Assembly (NCBI RefSeq): GCF_000236565.1
Contig: NZ_AHAM01000218.1
Location: 1 to 57,568, forward strand
Source: Mesorhizobium alhagi CCNWXJ12-2
GTDB taxonomy: Bacteria > Pseudomonadota > Alphaproteobacteria > Rhizobiales > Rhizobiaceae
Reading direction: 5' to 3'
DNA length: 57,568 nt
Part shown: positions 15,888 through 24,559 of the stretch, one piece after another
Layout of the letters: the number at the start of each line of letters is the position of its first letter
Numbering within the stretch: the first letter of the stretch is position 1
Notes under the pieces: model-generated
What the model was told of the DNA's origin: nothing
The model's database searches: none
Seen by the model: only the letters and a program-made list of their open reading frames with translations
Translations under genes and position numbers: made by a program

Positions 15888-16367
15888 ATGTCATCCCATG
15901 ACCAGATCGCCGCGCTCCACTTCGAGCTTCCGCCGGTTCCGGCGCCGATCGGCACCTTCCGCAACGTCCTGCAGGTTGGCAATATACTCTATGTCTCGGG
16001 GCAGGGCCCGCTCGATCGCAACGGCGTCCTCTACAAGGGGAAGGTCGGCCGCGACGTCAGCGTCGAAGCGGCCTACGAGCATGCGAGACTCACCGGGTTG
16101 AACATCTTGTCGGTCCTGTCCGCGCATCTCGGCGACCTCGCCCGGGTGAAGCAGTTCGTGAAGCTCCAGGGTTTCGTCAACGCCACCGACGACTTCGCCG
16201 ACCATCCCCGCGTCATCAATGGCTGCTCGGACCTCTTGGTCGAGGTGTTCGGGGGAAGGGGCATACATGCGCGCACGTCGATCGGCGTCGCCTCGCTGCC
16301 CAACAACATCACCGTCGAGATCGAGGCCATCGTCGAAATTTTCTCCGAAGGAAAAAGTCATGGATAA
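15888..16367 (+). CDS. RidA family (YjgF/YER057c/UK114) protein
   Basis: This 159-residue protein has the RidA fold signature: PPVPAPIGTFRNVLQVGNIL at the N-terminus, LYVSGQGP in the second strand, and HARTSIGVASLPNNITVEIE at the C-terminus. The conserved arginine of enamine/imine deaminases is present (HARTSIGV). It is slightly longer than the classical 130 residues, like the RidA-like subgroups found with transporters. RidA proteins hydrolyse reactive enamines released by PLP enzymes, which suits the PLP-type gene fragment that overlaps its stop. Confidence 0.92.
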   Translation: MSSHDQIAALHFELPPVPAPIGTFRNVLQVGNILYVSGQGPLDRNGVLYKGKVGRDVSVEAAYEHARLTGLNILSVLSAHLGDLARVKQFVKLQGFVNATDDFADHPRVINGCSDLLVEVFGGRGIHARTSIGVASLPNNITVEIEAIVEIFSEGKSHG

Positions 16368-16554
16368 CGGTTCAGATCTCACCGAAGCCAAGCGCAACCA
16401 GACGAAACGCGAACGTCTGGGCCTGCGGCCGATCATCAATGTGTCCACCACCATGACAGCGCCGGGCGGCTCGATCATGGTCCCCGAGGCCATTTTGGCA
16501 ATGGCCGTAGCAGAGCGGTCGGGACCGGCCGCGCTGAATTCCGGCGGCGCGTAA
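16360..16554 (+). pseudogene. 5' stump of a SelA-like PLP-dependent enzyme gene
   Basis: Translation from the ATG overlapping the RidA stop gives 64 residues that match the N-terminus of the aminotransferase class V-fold/SelA-like family, as I recall it (RLGLRPIINVSTTMTAPGGS, then VPEAILAMA). It then runs into a TAA at 16552-16554. The family is normally about 400 residues long, so more than four fifths of the enzyme, including the PLP lysine, is gone. The following 180 bp do not continue it in any frame. The operon has lost its presumed catabolic enzyme while keeping transporter and RidA. Confidence 0.75.
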
Positions 16555-16743
16555 ATCGGATCTGGCAGTTGGCGCCTATAATACCTGCAAGAATCGGCGC
16601 TCCTGACCTCCTGACCGGCCCAGACCGGGCATTCCCCGTTGCGAGAGGGCATTTTGTGTGCCGATGTTCACCGGGGTGTGAACTCGCTTCTTCGGCCGCC
16701 TTCTGTCGGTGAAACAGTCTTATTCCAGAGCGTTTGGTCACCA

Positions 16744-17643
16744 ATGAATCTAATTTTCGTCGAAACCTTCGTCTGGGTAGCGCGGCTCGGCAGTTTTCGC
16801 GCCGCGGCCGATCGTTTGAATGCCACCCAAGCTGCGGTATCGAACCGCATCGCGACGCTCGAGGCGGAAATGGGGTGCGAATTGTTCGAGCGCATTCCCG
16901 GTGGCGTGCGTCTGTCGACGATAGGGCAGCGTGCCTTGCAACCGGCGGAGGAACTGCTGCGCGCCGCTGCAAGTTTCAAGGTATCCATTGGCAATCCAGA
17001 GCAACTCAAGACTACAGTCCGGATAGGCACGATTGACTCCGTCGTGCATGCCTGGCTGCCGCGGTTCATCGAGATGGTGAAAGTGCGGTTTCCATCCCTC
17101 GCGCTCGATCTCAACGTCGACACGTCGCTAGGGATCGGGGCGGAACTCGCCGAGCGAAAACTGGATCTCGCTCTTCTCATGGGGCCGGTTCTGCGACCGG
17201 GCTTGAAGAATATCGATCTCGCCAGCATGAATTGCGTATGGGTCGCAGCGCCGAAATTCGGTCTCGGCGGCAAGCAGCTCGGCCTCGAGGATTTGCAGGC
17301 ACATCCCGTCCTGACATTTTCGCGCAACAGCATTCCGCATATCTGGCTGTTGCGGCAGTTCGAGGAACTCGGTATCTCGCCACCGGTTATTTCCAACTCG
17401 AATTCGCTGTCAGCCATGTTGAGGCTCGCCTGCGACGGCGTTGGCGTGGCGCTGTTGCCCACACCCATGGTGGCGACAACGGTCGACGCCGGTATTCTCG
17501 AAATCATTTCGATCGTACCGGAGTTTCCACCGCTGAAACTACACGCGGTTTATGCGGACGACCCTGAAAATATCATCCCGTCGATCTTGTCGGTGATCGC
17601 CCGGGAAGCGTCGCTGCAGATCCCCAACACGCCACCCGACTAA
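16744..17643 (+). CDS. LysR family transcriptional regulator
   Basis: This 299-residue regulator has an N-terminal LysR helix-turn-helix (residues about 2-60, NATQAAVSNRIATLEAEMGC) and a periplasmic-binding-protein-like effector domain (about 90-295). The start is the ATG giving MNLIFVETFVWV; upstream in-frame codons would add a non-homologous tail. It lies about 100 bp before the carbon-nitrogen hydrolase operon on the same strand and is its likely regulator. Confidence 0.93.
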   Translation: MNLIFVETFVWVARLGSFRAAADRLNATQAAVSNRIATLEAEMGCELFERIPGGVRLSTIGQRALQPAEELLRAAASFKVSIGNPEQLKTTVRIGTIDSVVHAWLPRFIEMVKVRFPSLALDLNVDTSLGIGAELAERKLDLALLMGPVLRPGLKNIDLASMNCVWVAAPKFGLGGKQLGLEDLQAHPVLTFSRNSIPHIWLLRQFEELGISPPVISNSNSLSAMLRLACDGVGVALLPTPMVATTVDAGILEIISIVPEFPPLKLHAVYADDPENIIPSILSVIAREASLQIPNTPPD

Positions 17644-17660
17644 AGCAACACAAGATTTTT

Positions 17661-17676
17661 CTATCACTCACGATAG
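17661..17676. promoter_or_regulatory. Candidate LysR-type box upstream of the hydrolase operon
   Basis: CTATC (17661-17665) and GATAG (17672-17676) form a short perfect dyad with a 6-nt spacer. It contains the T-N11-A pattern common to LysR sites, in the 100-bp gap between the LysR gene and the first operon gene. It is weak evidence alone but well placed. Confidence 0.4.
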
Positions 17677-17744
17677 TTCTTTGTCGTTTGCCAAAACACA
17701 CCCTGCGACCTGAGATTTCGCCAACTCAGACGCGGAGGATGTCG

Positions 17745-18548
17745 ATGAAAGTCAGTCTCATTCAAATGAACTCGGATGCGGACAAGGCCAAAAACCTTGA
17801 CGAAGCCGAACGGCTGGTGCGCGAAGTGGTCGCGGCGGAAAAAGCTGACCTTGTCGTGTTGCCGGAATATTTTGCCTTCCTGGGTGAGGGGCGTGATGCC
17901 GTCCATGGCAGTGGCGAGGCTTTTCCTGACGGCCCGGTCTACAAACGCATGGCTGCGCTCGCAAAGGAACTAGGCGTCACGCTCCACGCCGGTTCGATGG
18001 TGGAGAAGTCCGGCAACAATCATTTCAACACCTCGATTGTCTTCGGTCCGGATGGCCAAGAGATAGCAAAATACCGCAAGATCCATCTGTTCGACGTAGA
18101 CGCTCCAGGCGGCATTTCCTACCGCGAGTCGGACACGATCAGCCGCGGCGAGGACGTCGTGACGTACAAGGTTGGTGACACGACCGTGGGCTGTGCAATC
18201 TGCTACGACATCCGGTTTCCCGAGCTGTTCCGCGCGCTTCGCGACAGAGGGGCAGAAGTGATCGTGCTGCCGGCCGCTTTCACGCTGATGACCGGCAAGG
18301 ACCACTGGGAAGTGCTGTCCCGCGCCAGGGCAATCGAGACGCAGACCTATTTCGTCGCCGTCGGTCAGACCGGGGCTCACGCTGACGGCCAGAAATGGTG
18401 CTGGGGCCACTCGATGGTGATCGATCCGTGGGGCCACATGATCGCGCAGTGTTCTGATGGCGTTGGGACCACATCCGCCAGCCTGGACTTGGCGCGCATC
18501 GACAAAGTGCGTCGCGACGTCCCGGTCGCTCAGCACCATGTGATGTAA
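17745..18548 (+). CDS. Carbon-nitrogen hydrolase (nitrilase superfamily)
   Basis: This 267-residue enzyme keeps the Glu-Lys-Cys triad of the nitrilase superfamily: Glu41 in LPEYFAF, Lys112 in YRKIHLFD and Cys153 in GCAICYDIRFPELFR. The sequence around the cysteine resembles the Nit1/Nit2/omega-amidase branch, which hydrolyses amides rather than nitriles. I choose the ATG at 17745 because GGAGG at 17734-17738 sits 6 nt before it; the ATG at 17739 abuts the ribosome site. Its operon partners are an RraA-like protein and a PotABCD-type importer, so the amide is probably the imported compound. Confidence 0.92.
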   Translation: MKVSLIQMNSDADKAKNLDEAERLVREVVAAEKADLVVLPEYFAFLGEGRDAVHGSGEAFPDGPVYKRMAALAKELGVTLHAGSMVEKSGNNHFNTSIVFGPDGQEIAKYRKIHLFDVDAPGGISYRESDTISRGEDVVTYKVGDTTVGCAICYDIRFPELFRALRDRGAEVIVLPAAFTLMTGKDHWEVLSRARAIETQTYFVAVGQTGAHADGQKWCWGHSMVIDPWGHMIAQCSDGVGTTSASLDLARIDKVRRDVPVAQHHVM

Positions 18549-18561
18549 GGATTGCTTTTGT

Positions 18562-19227
18562 ATGTTTGTCGTCAACAAAATGCCTGAGCAGATCGTTCCA
18601 TCGCTGATCAAGAAGATGGAGCAGGTCGAGACCGCAACGGCGGGCCATTTCCTGCATTCCGGGTTTATGGATCGCGAACTGCGTGCCGTACTGCCGGAAA
18701 AGCGCATCGCCGGCACCGCGGTCACCGTTCGTTTGCCGCATGCTGATTCCACAATCCTGCATTATCTCACCAAGCTGGTGCGGCCGGGCGATTTCATCGT
18801 GGTTGACCGCTGTGGGGACGACAAGCACGCCTGCTGGGGTGGCGTCGTCACGCATTCCATGAAGCTCGGCGGCATTGTAGGCGCGGTGATCGATGGACCG
18901 GCTACGGACTTTTCCGAGATCCGGCGCGTCGACCTGCCAATGTGGTGCCGGGGCCCTTCGCCGATCACAACGAAGATTCTCGGGCTCGAGGGCGCAATCA
19001 ACGTGGCGGTCAGCGTCGGCGGCCAGACCGTTAATCCCGGCGATGCGATCATCGCGGACGAGAGCGGCGTCCTCGTTCTTGCGCCCGACCGGGCTGAGTG
19101 GGCGACCGATAAGGCCATCGAGATGCAGAAGAACGAACTGGTGCTGCTGAAACGCCTGCGCGAGGGCGAAAAACTGCCCGATATATCCGGAGCAACGAAG
19201 ATCGTGGAGGCTTCGGTCGCTGTATGA
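18562..19227 (+). CDS. RraA family protein
   Basis: This 221-residue RraA/dimethylmenaquinone methyltransferase-fold protein shows TVRLPHADSTILHYL, GDFIVVDRCGDDKHACWGG and GGIVGAVIDGPATDFSEIRR, with NPGDAIIADESGVLV near the end. Class II aldolases of this fold (HMG/CHA aldolase) use an Arg-Asp pair; here the corresponding site reads Thr-Asp (GPATDFSEI), so the arginine is missing. It may be a decarboxylase/lyase with other specificity or a non-enzymatic member. It is the second gene of the operon, 13 nt after the hydrolase. Confidence 0.9.
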   Translation: MFVVNKMPEQIVPSLIKKMEQVETATAGHFLHSGFMDRELRAVLPEKRIAGTAVTVRLPHADSTILHYLTKLVRPGDFIVVDRCGDDKHACWGGVVTHSMKLGGIVGAVIDGPATDFSEIRRVDLPMWCRGPSPITTKILGLEGAINVAVSVGGQTVNPGDAIIADESGVLVLAPDRAEWATDKAIEMQKNELVLLKRLREGEKLPDISGATKIVEASVAV

Positions 19228-19285
19228 GGCGATCGAATGTGGGGCAATCGACAACGAGAATTTACGCTACCAACGGGAGGAACTT

Positions 19286-20341
19286 ATGACTGGATTGAAA
19301 CGCGCGGCAGGCATCAGCCTGACCGCACTGTCCCTGTCGCTCACGGCGAGCGCCGCGATGGCCGACAACATCGTATTATCCGCCTATTCGGGCATCTTCC
19401 AGGAGAACTATCTCGCTGCAGTCGTGGAGCCTTTCATGAAGGCCAACCCCGACATCACCGTTGAGTTCTACGGCATGCCGAACTCGGCGCAGATGTTGGG
19501 CACCCTGCGCGCCCAAAAGAGCGCACCTCAGATCGACGTGATGATTATGGACGTTTCGGTCGCCAAGGCGGCGACCGACGAAGGGCTGTTCGATCCGATC
19601 GACGAAACCGTGAGCCAGCACGTCGCCGACCTTTATCCGCAGGCTAAAGTGGAAGGCGTCAACGCAGTCGGCGTTACCTTCGACAATCTGGTGCTCCTCT
19701 ACAACACCGATAAGATCAAGGATCAGCCGTCCTCCTGGAAGGCGCTGTGGGACAAGCAATATGCCGGCCAGGTCTCGATTCCGGCTGTTCCCGACATCCA
19801 GGGCACGACCCTTACCATCATCAGCGACAAAATGGCTGGTGGCACCAATTACAGGGAGAGCGTCGAAGCCGGCATGAAGCTGCTGGAGGAGCTGGCACCG
19901 AACGTCCAGACCTGGGAGCCACGGCCCGACGTCTACCAGCCGATCTCGAGCGGCACGGCCGCCATCGGCATAGGCTGGAACGCTCGCGCGCAAGTCTATT
20001 CCGACTTGTCCAACGGGAAGCTCGGCGTCGTTCTTCCGGAGGAAGGCAGCGGGTTTCAGATCAATGTGATCGGTCTCGTCAACGGCGCCCCGGCAAGCGA
20101 AAGCGCAAAGAAATTCATCGACTACGCCCTCAGTCCCGAGGCGCAAGCGGCGTTCACCGAGAAGATGTTCTATGCGCCAACCAATTCCAAGGCCGCGCCA
20201 TCGATCTCCGAAGCCGCGATCAAGCGCACGGCAGCCGGCGCAATGGACAGGATGATCGAAATCAACTGGCTGGAAGTCGCGAAGATCCGCGACGCGATTA
20301 CTGAGCAATGGCGCCGCCGCGTCATCCCGCTCAGCCGCTGA
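19286..20341 (+). CDS. ABC transporter substrate-binding protein (PotD/FutA-like)
   Basis: This 351-residue periplasmic protein has a clear signal peptide (hydrophobic about residues 8-25, cleavage after ASAAMA). The mature region is of the extracellular solute-binding family used for polyamines, iron and thiamine (NIVLSAYSGIFQENYLAAVV; GVTFDNLVLLYNTDKIKD). The start is preceded by GGGAGG at 19275-19280. With the following ATPase and two permeases it forms a PotABCD-type importer. The carbon-nitrogen hydrolase upstream favours an amine or amide substrate over iron. Confidence 0.92.
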   Translation: MTGLKRAAGISLTALSLSLTASAAMADNIVLSAYSGIFQENYLAAVVEPFMKANPDITVEFYGMPNSAQMLGTLRAQKSAPQIDVMIMDVSVAKAATDEGLFDPIDETVSQHVADLYPQAKVEGVNAVGVTFDNLVLLYNTDKIKDQPSSWKALWDKQYAGQVSIPAVPDIQGTTLTIISDKMAGGTNYRESVEAGMKLLEELAPNVQTWEPRPDVYQPISSGTAAIGIGWNARAQVYSDLSNGKLGVVLPEEGSGFQINVIGLVNGAPASESAKKFIDYALSPEAQAAFTEKMFYAPTNSKAAPSISEAAIKRTAAGAMDRMIEINWLEVAKIRDAITEQWRRRVIPLSR

Positions 20342-20362
20342 TACCGACCGGCAGGGTCAATT

Positions 20363-21451
20363 ATGCCTGTCTCGCAATCCGCGGAGGAACATCTCAAGCT
20401 TGATGGCATCAGCGTCAGCTTTGGCGCCGTCAACGTTATTCCCTCGCTGGACCTGTCCGTGTGCAAAGGCGAGATGGTCGCCCTTCTCGGCCCCTCGGGC
20501 TGCGGAAAGACGACCACGCTCCGGATGATTGCGGGGCTGATCTCGCCGTCGAGCGGACGGATATTGGTGGGGGGCCGCAACATCACGCGGCTACCCATCC
20601 ACGACCGGGACATGGGCATGGTGTTCCAGAGCTATGCCCTGTTCCCCCACATGGATGTGCTGCGCAACGTCCAGTTCGGCCTGCAAATGCGCAACGTGTC
20701 CAAGCAGGACATCGAGCAGCGATCGAAAGAAGCACTCGAACTGGTGCAACTCGGGCAGCTTGCACAGCGAAAGCCGAAGGAACTTTCCGGCGGCCAACAA
20801 CAGCGTGTCGCGCTGGCGCGAGCTCTCGTGATTCAACCGTCCATTCTGCTCCTGGACGAGCCGCTGTCCAACCTAGACGCCAAGCTGCGCGATGAAATGC
20901 GACTGCAAATCCGCGCCCTGCAGCAGCAGAGCGGCATCACCGCGGTCTTCGTCACGCACGATCAGGTGGAGGCGCTATCGATGTGCGATCGCGTTGTCGT
21001 CATGCGCAACGGCCGGATCGAACAGTTCGGCACGCCGACGGAAATCTACGAACGTCCTGCCACTGCCTTTGTAGCCAATTTCGTCGGCCGGACAAATAGG
21101 TTGAAAGGCACGGTCGGCTCCGATGGCCGTCTGTCGGCGGCGGGCCAGCCTCTGCGCGCAACCGCCAAGCTGTTGCCTGGCCCGGTCGATGTCCTGGTCC
21201 GTCCCCACCGCATTGCACTGAAACCGTCAAATGGCCTAGCGGCTGCGGGAGACGGCAATGTGGTCGAAGGCACAATGTCGGGCATTATCTTCATCGGCGA
21301 TCTTGTGCAGTATATCGTGCGCGCTGGCGGTGCGGAAATCGTGGTGGAGGAAGCGACGCGGCGCGAGCGCCCATCACTTGGCGTCGGCGACAAGGTTCAG
21401 CTCACCTGGTCGCCCGACGACACGTTGGTTTATCCGGATGACGACAAGTGA
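20363..21451 (+). CDS. ABC transporter ATPase, PotA-like
   Basis: This 362-residue ATPase has Walker A GPSGCGKTT, Q-loop VFQSYALFPH, signature LSGGQQQRVALARAL, Walker B ILLLDEPLSNLD and H-loop VTHDQVEA. A C-terminal TOBE domain of about 100 residues ends with VGDKVQLTWSPDDTLVY. All motifs are canonical. Its stop overlaps the GTG start of the next gene. Confidence 0.94.
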   Translation: MPVSQSAEEHLKLDGISVSFGAVNVIPSLDLSVCKGEMVALLGPSGCGKTTTLRMIAGLISPSSGRILVGGRNITRLPIHDRDMGMVFQSYALFPHMDVLRNVQFGLQMRNVSKQDIEQRSKEALELVQLGQLAQRKPKELSGGQQQRVALARALVIQPSILLLDEPLSNLDAKLRDEMRLQIRALQQQSGITAVFVTHDQVEALSMCDRVVVMRNGRIEQFGTPTEIYERPATAFVANFVGRTNRLKGTVGSDGRLSAAGQPLRATAKLLPGPVDVLVRPHRIALKPSNGLAAAGDGNVVEGTMSGIIFIGDLVQYIVRAGGAEIVVEEATRRERPSLGVGDKVQLTWSPDDTLVYPDDDK

Positions 21452-22314
21452 CAGTCCCGGCCGTTGTTCCATCCCGCACGATGCGCAGCGGCGAACTCGC
21501 CGTCCTACTGCTCTTGCCTATCGCGATGATCAATACGATCGGCTTTATCCTGCCCGTCCTCAACCTCGCGCGCCTTTCCTTTAACAAGGTAAGCCTCGGC
21601 GGCGGTATCGAGAACGTCTTCACCTGGGAAAATTGGTTCGGGCTGTTGACCGACAGCTTCTATCTCGAACTTGTCTTCAACTCCGTCTGGATCAGCCTGG
21701 CGATCACACTCACGACCCTGGTTGTCTCCTATCCGATCGCGCTGTATCTGCACCGCTCCTCAGGGCCATGGCGGACCTTCCTCACCGTACTTGTCATCTC
21801 GCCGCTGCTGACTTCGGCGGTGGTGCGCACTTATGGCTGGATCGCAATTCTGATCGATGACGGGCCGGTGGTCAGCGCCATTCGAGCGCTGGGTCTGCCG
21901 GTGCCAAGCTTGATGTTCAACATAAAGGGGGTCTTCATCGGCCTGACCGAAATCCTGATGCCCTACATGATCCTGGCGCTGATGGCGGGTTTTGGACGCC
22001 TCGACCCGCGCGTCGAGGAAGCCGCCCGGACGCTGGGTGCCACGCCGGCGCGCACGTTCAGCAAGGTCATCCTGCCGCTGACACTCCCAGGTATAGCGCT
22101 GGGCTGCCTGCTGTGCTTCGTGCTCGCGGTGTCATCCTTCATTACACCCAAGCTGATGGGCGGGGGTCGCGTCTTTCTGCTCGCTACGGAAATCTACGAC
22201 CAGGCGATCGTGACGCTAAACTGGCCCCTGGCCTCGACGCTGTCGATTCTGGTGCTGATCGTGTTCGGCGCGGCGTTGTGGGCCTATTCAGTCGTCCTGC
22301 GGCGTCTGGACTAG
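21448..22314 (+). CDS. ABC transporter permease, PotB-like
   Basis: This 288-residue permease starts with GTG overlapping the ATPase stop. It has about six membrane helices and the loop VEEAARTLGATPARTFSKVI followed by LPLTLPGIALG, the PotB-type EAA motif. The long periplasmic segment after the first helix is typical of the spermidine/putrescine permease family. It pairs with the next gene. Confidence 0.93.
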   Translation: MTVPAVVPSRTMRSGELAVLLLLPIAMINTIGFILPVLNLARLSFNKVSLGGGIENVFTWENWFGLLTDSFYLELVFNSVWISLAITLTTLVVSYPIALYLHRSSGPWRTFLTVLVISPLLTSAVVRTYGWIAILIDDGPVVSAIRALGLPVPSLMFNIKGVFIGLTEILMPYMILALMAGFGRLDPRVEEAARTLGATPARTFSKVILPLTLPGIALGCLLCFVLAVSSFITPKLMGGGRVFLLATEIYDQAIVTLNWPLASTLSILVLIVFGAALWAYSVVLRRLD

Positions 22315-22325
22315 GGAGGAGCGTG

Positions 22326-23120
22326 ATGGAAATCCACAAAACCTCATGGCCGATGCGGGTTCTCGTCTTCGCACTGTTCCTCTATCTCCTGGCGCCGGTG
22401 ATCCTCGTGTTCCCCATTTCGTTCTCGGGCGACCAGGTGCTGCGTTTCCCGCCGACCTTCTGGTCGACACGCTGGTATGCCGCGCTGTTCCAGAACACTA
22501 AGATGCTGAACGCATTCTGGACAAGCGTTGTCCTGGCGGCAGTGGTGACTGCGTTGTCGATTGCCATTGCCGTGCCGGCGGCATGGGCGATGACGCGGCT
22601 GAAATTTGCCGGCAAGGACGTGCTGTTCAATCTGTTCACCGCGCCCCTGTTGCTTCCGACGATCGTGCTCGGCCTGGCCATCCTGATCGTGTTTGCCTCT
22701 TTCGGTCTGCTGGCGACGATGCAGGGCCTGGTGTTTGCCCATCTGGTTGTAACGCTGCCCTATGCACTGCGTGTTCTGGCGGTCGCGCTGAGTACTCAGG
22801 ACCAAGCCTGCGAGGAGGCCGCCCGGACCTTGGGCGCAAAGCCGTTGACGGTGTTTTTTCGGGTCACCTTGCCGATGTTGATGCCCGGCATCGTTGCCGC
22901 AGCGGCCTTGTGTTTCCTGGTCTCGTTCGACGAAGTTGTGATCACGCTGTTCCTTACCGGCCCACGCATCAGCACCTTGCCGGTCGAACTATACAACTAC
23001 GTCTACAACCAGGCCGACCCGCTGGTGGCAGCAGCCTCCGTCCTGATGATACTGCTCACGCTTGGTATCATCATGATCGTCGAGCGGGCGATGGGGCTCG
23101 GCAAAACGTTTGTCAAATAG
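22326..23120 (+). CDS. ABC transporter permease, PotC-like
   Basis: This 264-residue permease starts at the ATG preceded by GGGAGG at 22314-22319. It has about six helices, with the EAA loop CEEAARTLGAKPLTVFFRVT and LPMLMPGIVAAAALCFLVSF. It ends the operon that began with the carbon-nitrogen hydrolase. The next 285 bp carry no gene I can support and no clear U-tract terminator. Confidence 0.93.
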   Translation: MEIHKTSWPMRVLVFALFLYLLAPVILVFPISFSGDQVLRFPPTFWSTRWYAALFQNTKMLNAFWTSVVLAAVVTALSIAIAVPAAWAMTRLKFAGKDVLFNLFTAPLLLPTIVLGLAILIVFASFGLLATMQGLVFAHLVVTLPYALRVLAVALSTQDQACEEAARTLGAKPLTVFFRVTLPMLMPGIVAAAALCFLVSFDEVVITLFLTGPRISTLPVELYNYVYNQADPLVAAASVLMILLTLGIIMIVERAMGLGKTFVK

Positions 23121-23405
23121 GGTGTGGTCGCCGCTGGAACCTTTTGGTCTGCAATGCCAGTAAACCCGCGAGACGGCTGCTACCCAAGCGAAAGAACAGG
23201 TTCGGTGAACCGAAGGTCCATTTTTGAACAGCGCAATCAACGTCTGGCAAGGTAGAGGCGGCGCGCATCAGTATTCAGCATGGCGACGAGAGCGTCCGCA
23301 GGAATTACAGGTGTGCGCCTTTGTCTCTGAATTCCACCTTCCAGCGGCCATTCCACGTGCACTACCAATCGTGGTGATTGACGTGTTTCGTTTGGTATGG
23401 GTCGT

Positions 23406-24452
23406 CTACCGCGGCATTTTCATCACGATTTTGCCGAATGGCCCGCGGGCCAGATGATCCAGCGCGGCCGGCAAGTCGGCAAATGCGTACTCCGCATCGA
23501 CTACAGGCTTGAAACCGGTCTGATCGATCGCGCGGACGAAATCCTCAAGTGACTTGCGGTGGCCGACCTGAATGCCTTCAACGGTCAGGTGCTTGAGCGC
23601 CAACGGGGCGAAATGGCCTGAAATCTCGAAGCCTTCGAGCACGCCGATGAGCGAGACGCGCCCGAAGACGGCCGCCGCCTGCAGGGCGCGTCCCAAATGT
23701 GCACCGCCGACGATTTCGAGGATGTGATCTGCGCCGCGGTCTCCCGTCAGGCGGTAGATCGCCTCCACCCAGTCTTCCTTTTTGCGGTTGATCCCATGCC
23801 TTGCTCCCAGCGCCTTTGCGCGCTCGAGCTTGTCGTCGTCGCCCGAGACCACGATCACATCCGCGCCGTGAGCAGCCGCGATCTGGAGGCCGAACAGCGC
23901 AACCCCGCCGGTGCCCTGCACCACCACTGTCTGGCCGGCATGAAGGCGCCCGCGCTCGACCAGCGCGGTCCAGGCCGTGAGGCCGGCGCAGGGCAGCGTG
24001 CTTGCCTCGATATCATCCAGGCCTTCGGGCGCCTTCACCGCCCAATCCTGATCAAGCACGATATACTCGGACAGCACACCCTGCATGGCGCCGCCCAGCG
24101 TGCGGTAGTTCGGCTCACGCGCTGTGCCGAAGCCGGGACCGTCGATCCAGCCGGGAATGAAGGTCGAGATCACCCGCTCCCCCGGCTTGAAACGCGTTAC
24201 GGCAGTCCCTGCCGCAATCACCACGCCCGCCGCGTCGGAGGCCGGCACGAACGGGTCCGCCTTGGCGGCAAAGCCCAGGCCGTCCTCGATGAGGAGGAGA
24301 TCGCGATAATTCAGCGAAACGGCGGCAACTTTCACCAGGATCTCGTGTTCGGCGGGCGTCGGCACCGCGGCCGAAACCAACCCGAGATTGGCGCGGCCGA
24401 CATCCTTCAGCGTCCACTGCTTCATCGTATCCGTCCTGACATGCTGGTTCAT
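23406..24452 (-). CDS. Zinc-independent MDR family alcohol dehydrogenase/quinone oxidoreductase
   Basis: This 348-residue medium-chain dehydrogenase/reductase has an N-terminal GroES-like domain (EILVKVAAVSLNYRDLLLI and the acidic VPASDAAGVV region). Its Rossmann fold carries the motif VVVQGTGGVALFGLQIAA. The structural-zinc cysteine cluster is absent, as in NADPH-dependent quinone oxidoreductase-like members. The start at 24452 has AGGAG 8 nt upstream; a second ATG at 24425 is possible. It is divergent from the LysR gene at 24560, its probable regulator. Confidence 0.92.
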   Translation of the reverse strand: MNQHVRTDTMKQWTLKDVGRANLGLVSAAVPTPAEHEILVKVAAVSLNYRDLLLIEDGLGFAAKADPFVPASDAAGVVIAAGTAVTRFKPGERVISTFIPGWIDGPGFGTAREPNYRTLGGAMQGVLSEYIVLDQDWAVKAPEGLDDIEASTLPCAGLTAWTALVERGRLHAGQTVVVQGTGGVALFGLQIAAAHGADVIVVSGDDDKLERAKALGARHGINRKKEDWVEAIYRLTGDRGADHILEIVGGAHLGRALQAAAVFGRVSLIGVLEGFEISGHFAPLALKHLTVEGIQVGHRKSLEDFVRAIDQTGFKPVVDAEYAFADLPAALDHLARGPFGKIVMKMPR

Positions 24453-24492
24453 CGATTTTGCTCCTGTTGAACGTTGACCGACAATCTATTCG

Positions 24493-24503
24493 CTCCATTG
24501 GAG
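24493..24503. promoter_or_regulatory. Candidate operator between the MDR and LysR genes
   Basis: CTCCA-T-TGGAG is a perfect 5-bp dyad with one central base, in the 107-bp divergent intergenic region. It is positioned to control both genes. It is short, so confidence is limited. Confidence 0.4.
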
Positions 24504-24559
24504 TTGCAGTGCGGATGATTTCTCCTCTAAATGTATCCATTCATTCTACAAAGGTGCGC

